Positions 44,288 to 53,722 of a stretch of DNA of 64,000 nt are shown here, piece by piece (position 1 is the first letter of the stretch; every line of letters begins with the position of its first letter). Source of the stretch: Bacteroidaceae bacterium (GTDB lineage: Bacteria; Bacteroidota; Bacteroidia; Bacteroidales; Bacteroidaceae); the NCBI GenBank assembly GCA_017560125.1, contig JAFYOS010000027.1, forward strand, positions 34,472-98,471, read 5' to 3'. A program made the position numbers and the translations under genes. A model generated the notes under the pieces. That model was given only the letters and a program-made list of their open reading frames with translations, was not told the DNA's origin and did not search any database.

Positions 44288-44884
44288 TTACACCTCCTGC
44301 AACAGCTTGTTTATGAGTGGGATGAGGTCTCTCTTTACTATGGTGTCGTTCAGACGGTGCTCGCCGTCGAACCACACGCAGCGTTCCTCGCCATATAGTT
44401 CTGCCATCAGTGGCTGGAAATGCACCACGGGATCTTTATCGCCGAAAAGCCCATATACAAACAGTTTTTCGAAATCGTCGATGCCGTCGAACTGCGTCTG
44501 TTCCATCAGCTTGAATTGCTCGACTATCTGTTTGTCGATGCGGAATTCGGTGGCGCCGTCCTTGCGCTTGGCGGTGTATTTGTGCTTGCCCATGTGATTG
44601 AACAGCAGTGTGCGCGACATCTCGAACGAGGGGTTCACCACTATTCGCGGCATTCCCCACAGCTGCTGTGTGTACATGCCGCCCATGGATGTTCCTATAA
44701 CCAGCTTGGGCTGCTCCTTGTCGATGGTTTTTCGCAGCAGCTCCATTGCTTCGAACGGATCGACAGGCAGGTCGGGGGCGATAACCCTCCATTGCGGGAA
44801 GTGACGGCGCAGCGACATTACTGTTCCCGACGAGCCCGAGGAGGCAAACCCATGTACATACATCATTTTGTTTATTTCGTCCAT
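44288..44884 (-). CDS. YqiA/YcfP-like alpha/beta-hydrolase esterase
   Basis: A 198-residue cytoplasmic protein. It begins MDEINKMMYVHGFASSGSSGT (oxyanion loop HGFASS), the nucleophile elbow is GTSMGGMY (Ser about 65), and the acid and base are likely Asp in GDKDPVV and His in GEHRLND near the C terminus. It matches the UPF0227/YqiA family of small carboxylesterases; the natural substrate is unknown. Divergent from the PorT-like gene. Confidence 0.85.
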   Translation of the reverse strand: MDEINKMMYVHGFASSGSSGTVMSLRRHFPQWRVIAPDLPVDPFEAMELLRKTIDKEQPKLVIGTSMGGMYTQQLWGMPRIVVNPSFEMSRTLLFNHMGKHKYTAKRKDGATEFRIDKQIVEQFKLMEQTQFDGIDDFEKLFVYGLFGDKDPVVHFQPLMAELYGEERCVWFDGEHRLNDTIVKRDLIPLINKLLQEV

Positions 44885-44953
44885 TTGTTCTCTATTTTGC
44901 GGGCTAAGATACTAAAAATGGAGAAAACCGACCATAATTCGAAAAGCATTTAT

Positions 44954-44961
44954 TACCTTTG
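44954..44961 (+). promoter_or_regulatory. -7 element for the PorT-like gene
   Basis: TACCTTTG, 36 bases before the ATG at 44998. No clear -33 TTG. It shows that an earlier in-frame ATG at 44959 overlaps the promoter and is not the start. Confidence 0.6.
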
Positions 44962-44997
44962 GCAATATTAACGCTGTTGCTGCGTTATATATACGAT

Positions 44998-45702
44998 ATG
45001 AAAAACAGAATATTTACCATATTTCTATTGTTGCTTCTTTCGTTCTCGGCCTTTGCCCAGGAACGCAAGGTGCAGAACAGACCTTATATAGATTTCCGCC
45101 GTCTTCACTACGGCTTCTTTTTTGGTCTGCATGCTCAGGATTTCGAGCTGGCGAACAATGGCTTTGTGAATGCCGACGGCGAGCAGTGGTATGCCGATGT
45201 GTCGTCCTATAATCCCGGCTTCAGCGTAGGTGTGCTTGCCGACCTTAGGATAAACAACCATCTGTCGTTGCGTCTGTTGCCCACGCTTCATTTCGGCGAA
45301 AAACAGGTGGTGTTCCGCGAGCAGAACAGTGGCAATCGCGAGCGACAGCAGGTGAAATCGACCTACATGTCGTTGCCGCTCGATATCAAGTTCGCCGCCG
45401 AGCGTTTCAACAACTACCGTCCTTATATAATAGCGGGTGTGAATCCCATGATAGACCTCACGGTCAAGGAACAGCGCCCGTTGCTGGTTAAGAAATTCGA
45501 TTTCATGATGGAATTTGGATTTGGCTGCGATTTCTATCTGCCGTTTTTCAAACTGAATCCCGAACTGAAGTTCTGTTTCAGCCTGATGGATGTCCTCGAG
45601 AAGGATCGCAAGGATTTGCTCGATGCGAACCTCATCAAGTTCACCCAATCGCTGGATAAGGCTGTGGCTAAAATGATTGTGCTCTCGTTCTATTTCGAAT
45701 GA
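44998..45702 (+). CDS. PorT-like outer-membrane beta-barrel protein
   Basis: A 234-residue protein with a signal peptide (MKNRIFTIFLLLLLSFSAFA). It then has QNRPYIDFRRLHYGFFFGLH and alternating beta-strand patterns ending in FYFE, a C-terminal aromatic typical of outer-membrane barrels. Sequence and size match the PorT family, first described in the type IX secretion system of Porphyromonas. No other T9SS gene is in the window, so a general envelope role is as likely. Confidence 0.75.
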   Translation: MKNRIFTIFLLLLLSFSAFAQERKVQNRPYIDFRRLHYGFFFGLHAQDFELANNGFVNADGEQWYADVSSYNPGFSVGVLADLRINNHLSLRLLPTLHFGEKQVVFREQNSGNRERQQVKSTYMSLPLDIKFAAERFNNYRPYIIAGVNPMIDLTVKEQRPLLVKKFDFMMEFGFGCDFYLPFFKLNPELKFCFSLMDVLEKDRKDLLDANLIKFTQSLDKAVAKMIVLSFYFE

Positions 45703-45779
45703 TGGCGGCTTGAATGATTTTTGTGGTGTTAATAAACGTTAAAAACCTTTATTTAGGCTCGCTTGTTTAATAAATACAC

Positions 45780-45787
45780 TATTTTTG
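45780..45787 (+). promoter_or_regulatory. -7 element for the ferredoxin gene
   Basis: TATTTTTG, 33 bases before the ATG at 45821. The -33 region is not clear. Confidence 0.6.
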
Positions 45788-45820
45788 CGGAAGATTAAAC
45801 CTAATAAAATTTATACAACT

Positions 45821-45988
45821 ATGGCTTACGTAATTTCTGATGACTGCGTTGCATGCGGTACATGTATCGATGAGTGTCCCCAGGGTGCTATCTCTGAAGG
45901 CGACAAGTATTCAATCAATCCCGAATTGTGCATCGACTGCGGTAGCTGCGCAGGTGTATGCCCCTCAGAGGCTATACAAGAAGGATAA
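45821..45988 (+). CDS. 2[4Fe-4S] ferredoxin
   Basis: A 55-residue protein starting MAYVISDDCVACGTCIDECP. It has two complete CxxCxxCxxxCP motifs (CVACGTCIDECP and CIDCGSCAGVCP), typical of clostridial-type ferredoxins with two low-potential clusters. It is a cytoplasmic electron carrier. Likely partners in this organism include KorAB, encoded elsewhere in the window (inference). The ATG at 45821 is chosen over an upstream extension that would enter the -7 box. Followed by a strong terminator. Confidence 0.96.
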   Translation: MAYVISDDCVACGTCIDECPQGAISEGDKYSINPELCIDCGSCAGVCPSEAIQEG

Positions 45989-46029
45989 TCCCTATACTGT
46001 GTGAATCACGTATAGCTTTATTCAAAAGA

Positions 46030-46068
46030 AAACATAACGAGGACGACACAGTCGTCCTCGTTATGTTT
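46030..46068 (+). terminator. Intrinsic terminator after the ferredoxin gene
   Basis: A perfect 18-base-pair stem (46030-46047 with 46051-46068) with a 3-base loop and terminal T residues. Confidence 0.93.
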
Positions 46069-46084
46069 AACAACAAACCATCCT

Positions 46085-46177
46085 ATGAAATCTATTATAT
46101 ACTATTTGCTGAAGTCGATAGTAATAACGCTTATTGCCGTTGTTCTATATCTGATATATGTGAATTTTTTTGTTTGA
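46085..46177 (+). CDS. 30-residue single-pass membrane peptide
   Basis: ATG at 46085 and TGA at 46175-46177 frame a 30-codon ORF: MKSIIYYLLKSIVITLIAVV followed by LYLIYVNFFV. It is a nearly pure transmembrane helix with two Lys near the N terminus, giving an N-in orientation. It lies between two perfect terminators (46030-46068 and 46214-46249), so it would be its own small transcript, although no -7 box was found. Function unknown; it could be a regulator or a toxin-like peptide, or a chance ORF. Confidence 0.45.
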   Translation: MKSIIYYLLKSIVITLIAVVLYLIYVNFFV

Positions 46178-46213
46178 GCCTTTTAGTGGCGCATCGTGGC
46201 GCCGGCAGATATA

Positions 46214-46249
46214 AAAAATGGTTACAGCCATGTGGCTGTAACCATTTTT
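46214..46249. terminator. Bidirectional terminator before rubrerythrin
   Basis: A perfect 16-base-pair stem with a 4-base loop, A-run on the left and T-run on the right, serving both the small ORF on the plus strand and rubrerythrin (stop at 46268) on the minus strand. Confidence 0.93.
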
Positions 46250-46267
46250 GTTGTTTGATACTTCCTA

Positions 46268-46810
46268 TTAGTAGTTTTCGGGCTTAATCTGGAAGTGTGC
46301 GCGGGGATGTGCACAAACGGGGCACTCCTCGGGAGCAGCATTGCCAATGTGCAAGTGACCGCAGTTGCGGCACTGCCAGATGCACTCGTTGTCGCGGCTG
46401 AACACGATGCCACCCTGGATGTTCTCGAGCAGTTTCTTGTAGCGCTCCTCGTGAGCTTTCTCAACATCGGCAACCATAGAGAAAAGCTTTGCAATTTCGT
46501 CGAATCCCTCCTCGGCAGCCTCGCGTGCCATTGTGGGGTACATCTCAGTCCACTCGTAGTTCTCACCACCAGCAGCGTCTTTAAGGTTGTCCATGGTTTT
46601 GCCAATGCCGTCGTGCAACAGCTTGAACCATATTTTCGCATGCTCTTTCTCCTGGTCGGCGGTCTCCTGGAAGAGGGCTGCTATTTGCTCATATCCCTCT
46701 TTCTTGGCCTTGCTTGCATAGTATGTATATTTATTGCGTGCCTGGCTCTCGCCTGCAAAGGCTTCCATCAGGTTAGCCTCGGTCTTTGTTCCTTTCAATT
46801 CTTTTGCCAT
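46268..46810 (-). CDS. rbr: Rubrerythrin
   Basis: A 180-residue non-heme iron peroxidase protecting anaerobes. The diiron four-helix bundle carries Glu/His ligands ([33 protein letters not shown]). The C-terminal rubredoxin domain has two Cys pairs ([10 protein letters not shown] and CPVCAHP). The start at 46810 ([18 protein letters not shown]) is the family start; a further upstream ATG is not needed. It lies 32 bases after fumarase and could be co-transcribed. Confidence 0.96.
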   Translation of the reverse strand: MAKELKGTKTEANLMEAFAGESQARNKYTYYASKAKKEGYEQIAALFQETADQEKEHAKIWFKLLHDGIGKTMDNLKDAAGGENYEWTEMYPTMAREAAEEGFDEIAKLFSMVADVEKAHEERYKKLLENIQGGIVFSRDNECIWQCRNCGHLHIGNAAPEECPVCAHPRAHFQIKPENY

Positions 46811-46842
46811 AGTAGTAGTTTTTATGTTTGTCTGTTTTGTTG

Positions 46843-48486
46843 TTAGCATTTTTTAGGGCAGATGGGCTTTATTTGCTTGAAGAAGTCGTTGCCCTTGTCA
46901 TCTACAAGGATGAATGCGGGGAAGTCCTCGACCTCGATTTTCCAGATAGCCTCCATACCAAGCTCGGGGTATTCAACGCACTCGATGCTCTTGATGTTGT
47001 TCTGTGCAAGGATAGCTGCGGGGCCACCGATTGAGCCAAGGTAGAAGCCGCCATGTTTCTGGCAAGCGTCGGTTACCTGCTGGCTGCGGTTACCCTTAGC
47101 GAGCATAATCATGCTGCCGCCGTGTGACTGGAAGAGGTCAACATATGAGTCCATACGACCTGCTGTGGTGGGACCCATTGAACCACATGCCATGCCTGCG
47201 GGTGTCTTTGCGGGGCCTGCATAGTAGATGGGGTGGTTCTTGATGTATTCGGGAAGACCTTCGCCACGGTCGATGCGCTCTTTCAGCTTGGCGTGTGCGA
47301 TGTCGCGACCAACGATGATTGTACCGTTGAGCGAGAGGCGTGTAGCTACGGGGTACTGTGACAACTGCTTGCATACCTCGCTCATGGGGCGGTTGAGGTC
47401 AACGCGTACCACTTCGCCCTCGTTGGCGTTGCGAAGCTCCTCGGGGATGAGGCTTGCGGGCTGGTCGTCGAGCTTCTCAATCCATATACCGTCCTTGTTG
47501 ATCTTTGCCTTGATGTTGCGGTCGGCCGAGCAGCTTACGCCCATACCAACGGGGCAGCTTGCGCCGTGACGGGGCAGACGTACCACGCGGATGTCGTGTG
47601 CAAGATATTTACCGCCGAACTGCGCGCCAAGGCCAATGCGGTGAGCCTCGTCGAGCAACTGCTTCTCGAGCTCGATGTCGCGGAATGCGCGGCCAGTCTC
47701 GTCGCCGGTTGTGGGCAGGTTGTCATAGAAGTGTGTAGAAGCCAATTTCACTGTGAGAAGGTTCTTCTCGGCCGATGTACCACCAATTACGAATGCAATG
47801 TGGTAGGGAGGACATGCGGCTGTTCCAAGGCTCTTCATCTTCTCGACGAGGAAGGGGACGAGTGTCGCGGGGTTCAATAGCGCCTTTGTTTCCTGATAGA
47901 GGTATGTCTTGTTGGCCGAACCGCCACCCTTTGTTACCATAAGGAATTTATACTCCATGCCTTCGGTAGCCTCGATATCAATCTGTGCGGGGAGGTTGCA
48001 TTTTGTGTTCACCTCGTCGTACATGTTCAAGGGAGCGTTCTGGCTGTAGCGGAGGTTCTCCTCGGTGTATGTATCATACACACCGCGTGCAAGAGCCTCT
48101 TCGTCGCAGAAGCCGGTCCACACCTGCTGTCCCTTCTCGCCGTGGATGATAGCAGTACCTGTATCCTGGCACAAAGGGAGCTTGCCCTTGGCAGCCACCT
48201 CGGCGTTGCGCAGGAATGTAAGTGCTACATATTTATCGTTCTCGCTTGCTTCGGGGTCGCTGAGTATTTTTGCTACCTGCTCGTTGTGGGCGCGGCGCAA
48301 AAGGAATGATACATCGCGGAACGCGGTGCGCGACAAAAGTGTCAATGCTTCGGGTGCTACCTTCAACATGGGTTTGCCCTCGAACTCGCCAACCGATACG
48401 TGCTCTTTGGTAAGGAGATAATATTCGGTTGTGTCTTCGCCCAACTGGAACATGTGGGCATACTTGAATTCCGGTTTTGTTGCCAT
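46843..48486 (-). CDS. fumB: Class I fumarate hydratase
   Basis: A 547-residue iron-sulfur enzyme (fused alpha-beta type) that hydrates fumarate reversibly to malate. The conserved Cys ligands appear in [11 protein letters not shown] and [11 protein letters not shown], with C-terminal [12 protein letters not shown] and the catalytic beta-domain segment [20 protein letters not shown]. Its length matches the oxygen-sensitive FumA/B type. In Bacteroidota it serves the succinate pathway in the reductive direction (known). Strong promoter at 48548-48577. Confidence 0.95.
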   Translation of the reverse strand: MATKPEFKYAHMFQLGEDTTEYYLLTKEHVSVGEFEGKPMLKVAPEALTLLSRTAFRDVSFLLRRAHNEQVAKILSDPEASENDKYVALTFLRNAEVAAKGKLPLCQDTGTAIIHGEKGQQVWTGFCDEEALARGVYDTYTEENLRYSQNAPLNMYDEVNTKCNLPAQIDIEATEGMEYKFLMVTKGGGSANKTYLYQETKALLNPATLVPFLVEKMKSLGTAACPPYHIAFVIGGTSAEKNLLTVKLASTHFYDNLPTTGDETGRAFRDIELEKQLLDEAHRIGLGAQFGGKYLAHDIRVVRLPRHGASCPVGMGVSCSADRNIKAKINKDGIWIEKLDDQPASLIPEELRNANEGEVVRVDLNRPMSEVCKQLSQYPVATRLSLNGTIIVGRDIAHAKLKERIDRGEGLPEYIKNHPIYYAGPAKTPAGMACGSMGPTTAGRMDSYVDLFQSHGGSMIMLAKGNRSQQVTDACQKHGGFYLGSIGGPAAILAQNNIKSIECVEYPELGMEAIWKIEVEDFPAFILVDDKGNDFFKQIKPICPKKC

Positions 48487-48547
48487 TTTTATCTGTTTTT
48501 TATAGGTTTATCATTATGCTGCTGCCGCGAGGGCAGTTTGCCAAAGT

Positions 48548-48577
48548 CAAAGGTAACGATTTTCTCCGAAACGTCAA
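48548..48577 (-). promoter_or_regulatory. Promoter for fumarase
   Basis: On the minus strand, TTG at 48577-48575, a 19-base spacer and TACCTTTG at 48555-48548; the coding start is 61 bases downstream. A full match to the consensus. Confidence 0.85.
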
Positions 48578-48619
48578 GCATTTTTCCTGATTTTATATGC
48601 GATGGCCGATATATTCCAT

Positions 48620-48662
48620 AAAGCAAAATCGAGCCCAAAGATTTTGGACTCGATTTTGCTTT
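48620..48662. terminator. Terminator after the TonB-dependent receptor gene
   Basis: AAAGCAAAATCGAG pairs with CTCGATTTTGCTTT, and the inside can pair further (CCAAA/TTTGG). It lies 15 bases beyond the receptor stop on the minus strand. Confidence 0.88.
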
Positions 48663-48677
48663 GTACTTGGTGCGTTA

Positions 48678-51146
48678 TTACATCTCCATTTCGTCGCCGT
48701 AACCGTTGTAGTTATCCATGTTCTCCTTGGGCTTCTTGGTGGGCCTTTTGGCCTTCATGTTACCAAAACTGTATGTGAGTGTGGCGCCGATGGTGCGTCC
48801 TCCGTGCCAGTTCTCGGCGTCGCGGGTGAAGTGCTCGTTGCCGGTGATGGTGTGCCAACGGCGCGAATCGAGTATGTCGCGTGCGCTGATGCTGAGGCTC
48901 CAGTTCTGGTTGAATGCTTTGCGCAATCCTAGGTCGAACGAGTAGTTGGCCTTTCTGTGTCCCTGAGCGACGATGCGTCGTGCGTCGTAGCGGCCGGTAA
49001 TCTGCATGGTGATGGCCCACGGCAATATCAGGCTACCGGTCATGCGTGCGTTCCACGAGAAATTTTCATCCGATGTGCCTGTTATCAACTGATCGTTTAT
49101 GGTGTAGCTGAAGCCGTCGAGCTTGTAGTAGAACAGGTTAACGGTGGTGGTGAGGTCGAATTTCTTCCACAGACGGTTTTTGCCTATGATTTCGAGACCG
49201 GCCGAATTTGAGCTTGCCACGTTCTCCGATGTGGTATATACCACGTTGCCCACATTGTAGCTTATGCGCTCGATGACATCCTCCGTTGTGCGGTAGTATC
49301 CCGACACCGACAATGTGTGCTTGTCCCAGTTCTTTATGTAGTTCAATTCGTATGCGTTGGAGTATTCCGGGGTGAGGCCGGGGTTACCGAATGAGATATT
49401 TGTGGAGTCGGTGATGTTGCAGAAGGGGTTCAACTGTCCTCCCCACGGGCGGCGCAGACGGCGGGTGTAGTTGGCCTGGAATTCGTGGCCGCCCTTCATG
49501 CTGTACGACAGGAATACGCTGGGAAAGAGCGAGAAGAAATCGTTCTTGTTATACTGCGGCGCTGTTTCGCCATTCTCCTGTGCCCAGTTGAACGAGCGTG
49601 TCTTTGTGTCCCAGTACTCGGCGCGCAGTCCCACCTGGTAACCGAATTTGTCTATTCTGCCTGAATATGTTCCATAGAGGGCGTGGGTGTTTTGCTTGTA
49701 TATGAAGCGGTTGAAAAGGCTCTCGTCTATCTTGCTGTGTTCCTTGTCGCTGTATGTGAACACGGGGCTTTCGTCGTTCGAGAAGCGTCCGCTGTAACCG
49801 GCCTCGATGCGTGCGCTTTCGCTTAGCTTGTTCTCGTAGTCGAGCTTCACTTCGGTCGATTTGTTGTTCATCTTGCTTCGCTGGAACTGGTAGCTGTTGC
49901 CGGTGGCGCCCGTTGCGACGTTCTCGGTGGTCTGGTCGTACGAGGTGCTGTTCTCCATGTTCCATATATTGTGGCTCAACGAGATATCGATGTAGTGGTT
50001 ATCGCCGAAACGGTGTGTGTATCCACCCTCGATGTTATACATGCGGGGCTCGTTCTCGCCGTCGGTTATTCGTGTGCTTTTCGATGTCACATCCATAGTC
50101 GAGAGCACGCCGCTGTTGTTAGTGATTGTGTTTTTGTTGTCGCCACCGCCGAACATTCCGGTCAGGTTCAGGTATATGTCGTCGTTGACGGTGGGGTGCC
50201 ATGTGAGTCCGGCACGTCCGAAGAGGTTAGTGTGCTCGCGCTCGCCGTCACTATGCTGTCGCTGGTAGCTGTCGCGGTCGAAATAGCGGGTGTATGTGTC
50301 GCCGCCATTTTCGCGCTTGTTCGAACGGTAGTTCAGGCTGGCATATGCATCGAGCTTTCCGCTGCTGTAGTTGATGTTGCCGCTGGCGTTGTAGCCGCCC
50401 TTGCTGTCGGCGCCTGCCTGCACGCTGCCATAGTGTCCCGCTTTGCGGTTACGCTTCAGCACGATGTTGATGATGCCGGCGGTTCCCTCGGGCGAGTGCT
50501 TGGCCGAGGGGTTTGTAATCACCTCAATCTTCTCTATGCTCTCGGCGGGCATCTGCTGCAGTATGTCGCCCTGGTTATCGGCGGTCAGTCCCGAAGCCTT
50601 GCCGTTTATCCATACGGTGACGCTTTCGCTGCCACGCAACGACACCGAGCCTTCGTTGCTCACCTCCACCGAAGGGATGTCGGTGAGTACATCGGTTACA
50701 GAACCGCCGGTAGAGGCGATGCTCTGGTCAACGGTGAAGACGCGCTTGTCTATCTCGAAGCTCATCTGTGAACGCTGCTCAGCTACGACAACCTCTTTCA
50801 GTAGTTTCTTGTCCTGCTTCATCGATATTTTGCCTACGTTCACCTTGCTGTTGTTTGTGGCAAGGGTGACCTTTTGTGTGTCGGTCAGGTAGCCTACGAA
50901 CGAAAACTGAAGTGTGTATGTACCGGCCTTTACTCCGGTGATGATGAACGAGCCGTTCTCCTCGCTGTTGCAGCCTGTAATGGGAGTGGTGCTGCCCTGC
51001 GGGATGAGTGCCACTGAGGCGAATTCTACGGGTTCTTTACTTTTGGCATCGATAAGTATGCCTTGGATTACACCCTTTGCTGTTTGAGCATCGACGGTCG
51101 CTGCAACCATGACAAAGAGAATCAGTAGTGATAATATCTTTTTCAT
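48678..51146 (-). CDS. TonB-dependent receptor of the OMP_b-brl_3 type
   Basis: An 822-residue outer-membrane protein: signal peptide about 1-20 (MKKILSLLILFVMVAATVDA), a carboxypeptidase-regulatory-like domain about 22-110, a plug domain about 130-220 (GGSVTDVLTDIPSVEVSNEG, SVSLRGSESVTVWING), then a barrel of the OMP_b-brl_3 family ending with a Met- and Glu-rich tail. It has no SusD partner, so it is not a classical glycan SusC. Ligand unknown; metal chelate or peptide uptake are possibilities. Divergent from efp. Confidence 0.87.
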   Translation of the reverse strand: MKKILSLLILFVMVAATVDAQTAKGVIQGILIDAKSKEPVEFASVALIPQGSTTPITGCNSEENGSFIITGVKAGTYTLQFSFVGYLTDTQKVTLATNNSKVNVGKISMKQDKKLLKEVVVAEQRSQMSFEIDKRVFTVDQSIASTGGSVTDVLTDIPSVEVSNEGSVSLRGSESVTVWINGKASGLTADNQGDILQQMPAESIEKIEVITNPSAKHSPEGTAGIINIVLKRNRKAGHYGSVQAGADSKGGYNASGNINYSSGKLDAYASLNYRSNKRENGGDTYTRYFDRDSYQRQHSDGEREHTNLFGRAGLTWHPTVNDDIYLNLTGMFGGGDNKNTITNNSGVLSTMDVTSKSTRITDGENEPRMYNIEGGYTHRFGDNHYIDISLSHNIWNMENSTSYDQTTENVATGATGNSYQFQRSKMNNKSTEVKLDYENKLSESARIEAGYSGRFSNDESPVFTYSDKEHSKIDESLFNRFIYKQNTHALYGTYSGRIDKFGYQVGLRAEYWDTKTRSFNWAQENGETAPQYNKNDFFSLFPSVFLSYSMKGGHEFQANYTRRLRRPWGGQLNPFCNITDSTNISFGNPGLTPEYSNAYELNYIKNWDKHTLSVSGYYRTTEDVIERISYNVGNVVYTTSENVASSNSAGLEIIGKNRLWKKFDLTTTVNLFYYKLDGFSYTINDQLITGTSDENFSWNARMTGSLILPWAITMQITGRYDARRIVAQGHRKANYSFDLGLRKAFNQNWSLSISARDILDSRRWHTITGNEHFTRDAENWHGGRTIGATLTYSFGNMKAKRPTKKPKENMDNYNGYGDEMEM

Positions 51147-51322
51147 TTATGTAAATTGTGTGTATTTCGTGTGTTTAGCCCGGTTGTGCGGTGGGTGGTG
51201 TAAAGCAATATTACCACTTGCACCAAAAGCTAGTGAATGGCTGTGGAAAATCTCCTGTTTCCGCCATTTGCAATTTGCTTGTCGGTTGTTTTGCCAATCT
51301 TGCAATAAAGCGGTACAAATGG

Positions 51323-51353
51323 TTGTGTCTTTGGCCTTTTTTGTGTATATTTG
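51323..51353 (+). promoter_or_regulatory. Promoter for efp
   Basis: TTG at 51323-51325, a 20-base spacer and TATATTTG at 51346-51353, 72 bases before the ATG, leaving a moderate leader. Confidence 0.85.
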
Positions 51354-51425
51354 CACCGCAAAATGGCAAAAGCTATTTTGCGGCACAAAGTTAAAAAGAA
51401 TAATCCTAAATAAATAGAAATAGTT

Positions 51426-51992
51426 ATGATTAATGCTCAGGACATTAAAATCGGAACAGCTATCCGCATGGATGGCAAGTTGTATTTTTGTATCGACTTC
51501 TTGCATGTAAAGCCCGGTAAGGGAAATACTTTCATGCGCACCAAGTTGAAAGATATCGTTGACGGCTACGTGCTCGAGCGCCGTTTCAATATCGGTGAGA
51601 AACTCGAGGATGTACGCGTTGAGCGTCGTCCCTACCAGTATCTCTATCAGGAGGGTGAGGACTATATCTTCATGAACCAGGAGACATACGAGCAGATTCC
51701 TATCCCCGGACACCAGATCAACGGTCTTGCATATATGAAAGAGGGTATGACACTCGAGGTTGTAACAGACGCTACCACCGAGACTGTACTTTTTGCTGAT
51801 ATGCCCGTTAAGGTTGTTCTCGCAATCACTTACACCGAGCCCGGCCTCAAAGGTGACACTGCTACCAACACAACAAAACCCGCTACACTCGAGACCGGCG
51901 CCGAGATTCGTGTACCCCTCTTCATCAACGAGGGCGAGCTCGTAGAGGTTGATACACGCAACGGCGACTACGTAGGCCGCGTGAAAGCATAA
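51426..51992 (+). CDS. efp: Elongation factor P
   Basis: A 188-residue protein with three beta domains. The N-terminal KOW-like domain holds the tip loop KPGKGNTFMRTKL, whose Lys (family position 34) is the modified residue in other bacteria. The C-terminal domain ends GAEIRVPLFINEGELVEVDTRNGDYVGR, the EF-P signature. It rescues ribosomes at polyproline stretches. The downstream GT2 gene is in the same frame, 30 bases after the stop. Confidence 0.97.
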   Translation: MINAQDIKIGTAIRMDGKLYFCIDFLHVKPGKGNTFMRTKLKDIVDGYVLERRFNIGEKLEDVRVERRPYQYLYQEGEDYIFMNQETYEQIPIPGHQINGLAYMKEGMTLEVVTDATTETVLFADMPVKVVLAITYTEPGLKGDTATNTTKPATLETGAEIRVPLFINEGELVEVDTRNGDYVGRVKA

Positions 51993-52022
51993 TTACCGGT
52001 TGAACATAAAAACGGAATAGTC

Positions 52023-53018
52023 TTGTTATACTCTATTATTATACCGGTTTACAACAGGGCGAACGAGGTCAAGGAACTTCTTGACAGCCTTTGTGCGCAG
52101 ACCGTAAAGCCTTTTGAGCTGCTTATAATAGAGGACGGATCAAATGAACGATGTGATTATTTACTTGATCACTATCGTTCATTTTTTCCTATCCACTATT
52201 ACTATAAACCCAATTCGGGCCGTAGCGACACACGCAACTATGGCATGCAGCGCGCTACCGGCGATTACCTCCTTTTCTTCGATTCGGATGTGATATTGCC
52301 TCCCTTCTATTTCGAAAGACTGGAGGCTGCAATGAAGAGCGAATATGTTGATTGCTTCGGCGGCCCCGATGCGGCCGACAGCTCGTTCAACGACATGCAG
52401 AAGGCGGTGAACCACTCCATGACATCGTTCTGGACCACCGGCGGCATACGTGGTGGCAAGGCGGTGATGGAGAAATTCTGTCCGCGTACCTTCAACATGG
52501 GCTTGTCGAAGGAGGTTTACGACAAGGTGGGCGACTTCGAGGATATGATGGGCGAGGATATCGACCTGAGCCTCCGAATAAGAGCTGCCGGCTATAAGAT
52601 TCGTCTTATACGCGAGGCGTTTGTATATCACAAGCGTCGTGTCGATCTCAGTCGTTTCTTCAAGCAGGTGAACAACTTCGGTCAGGCGCGAATATGGTTG
52701 CACATCAAGCATCCCGGTTCGTTGAAACTGGTGCATGCGCTCCCCGCGCTCATGTTGGTTATGGGTGCCCTGTTGCTTGTGGCTTCTATTTTCTGCCCCG
52801 CGTTGCTTCTGCTTCCTTTGCTCTATCTGTTGCTCATCTTCTTCGATTCGTTGGCAAAGAACAAGAGCCTGAAGGTTGCGGCGCTGTCGGTTGCCACCGC
52901 AGTGGTGCAGATTACCGGTTACGGCACGGGCTTCATGAAGGCTGTATGGTACAAGCTCATACTGCGCCAGCCGCTCGAGACAAAGGCCAAATTGACAAAA
53001 CTCTATAACAGAGGGTAA
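52023..53018 (+). CDS. Family 2 glycosyltransferase with C-terminal membrane segments
   Basis: A 331-residue protein starting at the TTG at 52023 (LLYSIIIPVYNRANEVKE); no ATG lies upstream in frame before the efp stop. The GT-A fold shows the nucleotide-binding SIIIPVYN, the DxD motif FFDSDVILPP (about residue 85) and GEDIDLSLRIRAAGY. Hydrophobic segments occur at about 240-285. It would transfer a sugar from an NDP donor at the inner membrane face; acceptor unknown. The stop abuts radC. Confidence 0.88.
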   Translation: MLYSIIIPVYNRANEVKELLDSLCAQTVKPFELLIIEDGSNERCDYLLDHYRSFFPIHYYYKPNSGRSDTRNYGMQRATGDYLLFFDSDVILPPFYFERLEAAMKSEYVDCFGGPDAADSSFNDMQKAVNHSMTSFWTTGGIRGGKAVMEKFCPRTFNMGLSKEVYDKVGDFEDMMGEDIDLSLRIRAAGYKIRLIREAFVYHKRRVDLSRFFKQVNNFGQARIWLHIKHPGSLKLVHALPALMLVMGALLLVASIFCPALLLLPLLYLLLIFFDSLAKNKSLKVAALSVATAVVQITGYGTGFMKAVWYKLILRQPLETKAKLTKLYNRG

Positions 53019-53720
53019 ATGATTCCTTTTGAGGATAAGAAACTAAGTATCAAGGAGTGGCCCGAGGACGAACGCCCACGCGAGAAGGTGCTTCGCAACG
53101 GAGTATCCACGCTGAGCAAGTCCGAGCTGCTGGCATTGCTCATTGGTTCGGGCAATGTCGATGAATCGGCTGTGTCGCTCATGAAAAAGGTGCTTGCATC
53201 GTGCAACGACAGCATATCCGAATTGTCGAAGCTCACTATTGACGACCTGTGCCGTTTCAAGGGTATAGGTCAAGCTAAGGCTATAGCAATAGTGGCCGCG
53301 TGTGAGCTGTGGAAACGTCGCAAGGACGACGATTTCGACAAGGATTTTGTTGTGCGTTCGTCGCGCGATGTATATAACTACATGTATCCTCTGATGTGCG
53401 ATTTGACGGTAGAGGAGTGTCACGTGTTGATGCTCAACAACAGAAACAAGGTGATAGACCGCATCAAGGTTGGAAGCGGTGGCTATACGGCTACGGTGGT
53501 CGATGTGCGCTGCATCATGCGCGAGGCGCTGTTGAAGCGTGCCACCTCCATGATTATGTGTCACAACCACCCGTCGGGCAGCCTGAAACCAAGTAAAGAG
53601 GACGATGAACTCACTCGCAATGTCGCTTCGGCATGCAAGGTGATGAACATTCGTTTTCTTGATCATATTATATTTACTGATGGTAACTACTATAGTTACA
53701 AGGATGAAAGAGGCGTATAG
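53019..53720 (+). CDS. radC: RadC-family JAMM protein
   Basis: A 233-residue protein with an N-terminal helix-hairpin-helix region (RFKGIGQAKAIAIVAACEL) and a C-terminal JAMM/MPN domain with the zinc motif MCHNHPSGSLKPSKEDDELT (HxHPxGx...D). RadC was once linked to DNA repair; its biochemical role is unsettled. Its ATG immediately follows the GT2 stop, and the DUF59 gene follows 2 bases after, forming a tight operon. Confidence 0.93.
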   Translation: MIPFEDKKLSIKEWPEDERPREKVLRNGVSTLSKSELLALLIGSGNVDESAVSLMKKVLASCNDSISELSKLTIDDLCRFKGIGQAKAIAIVAACELWKRRKDDDFDKDFVVRSSRDVYNYMYPLMCDLTVEECHVLMLNNRNKVIDRIKVGSGGYTATVVDVRCIMREALLKRATSMIMCHNHPSGSLKPSKEDDELTRNVASACKVMNIRFLDHIIFTDGNYYSYKDERGV

Positions 53721-53722
53721 AT

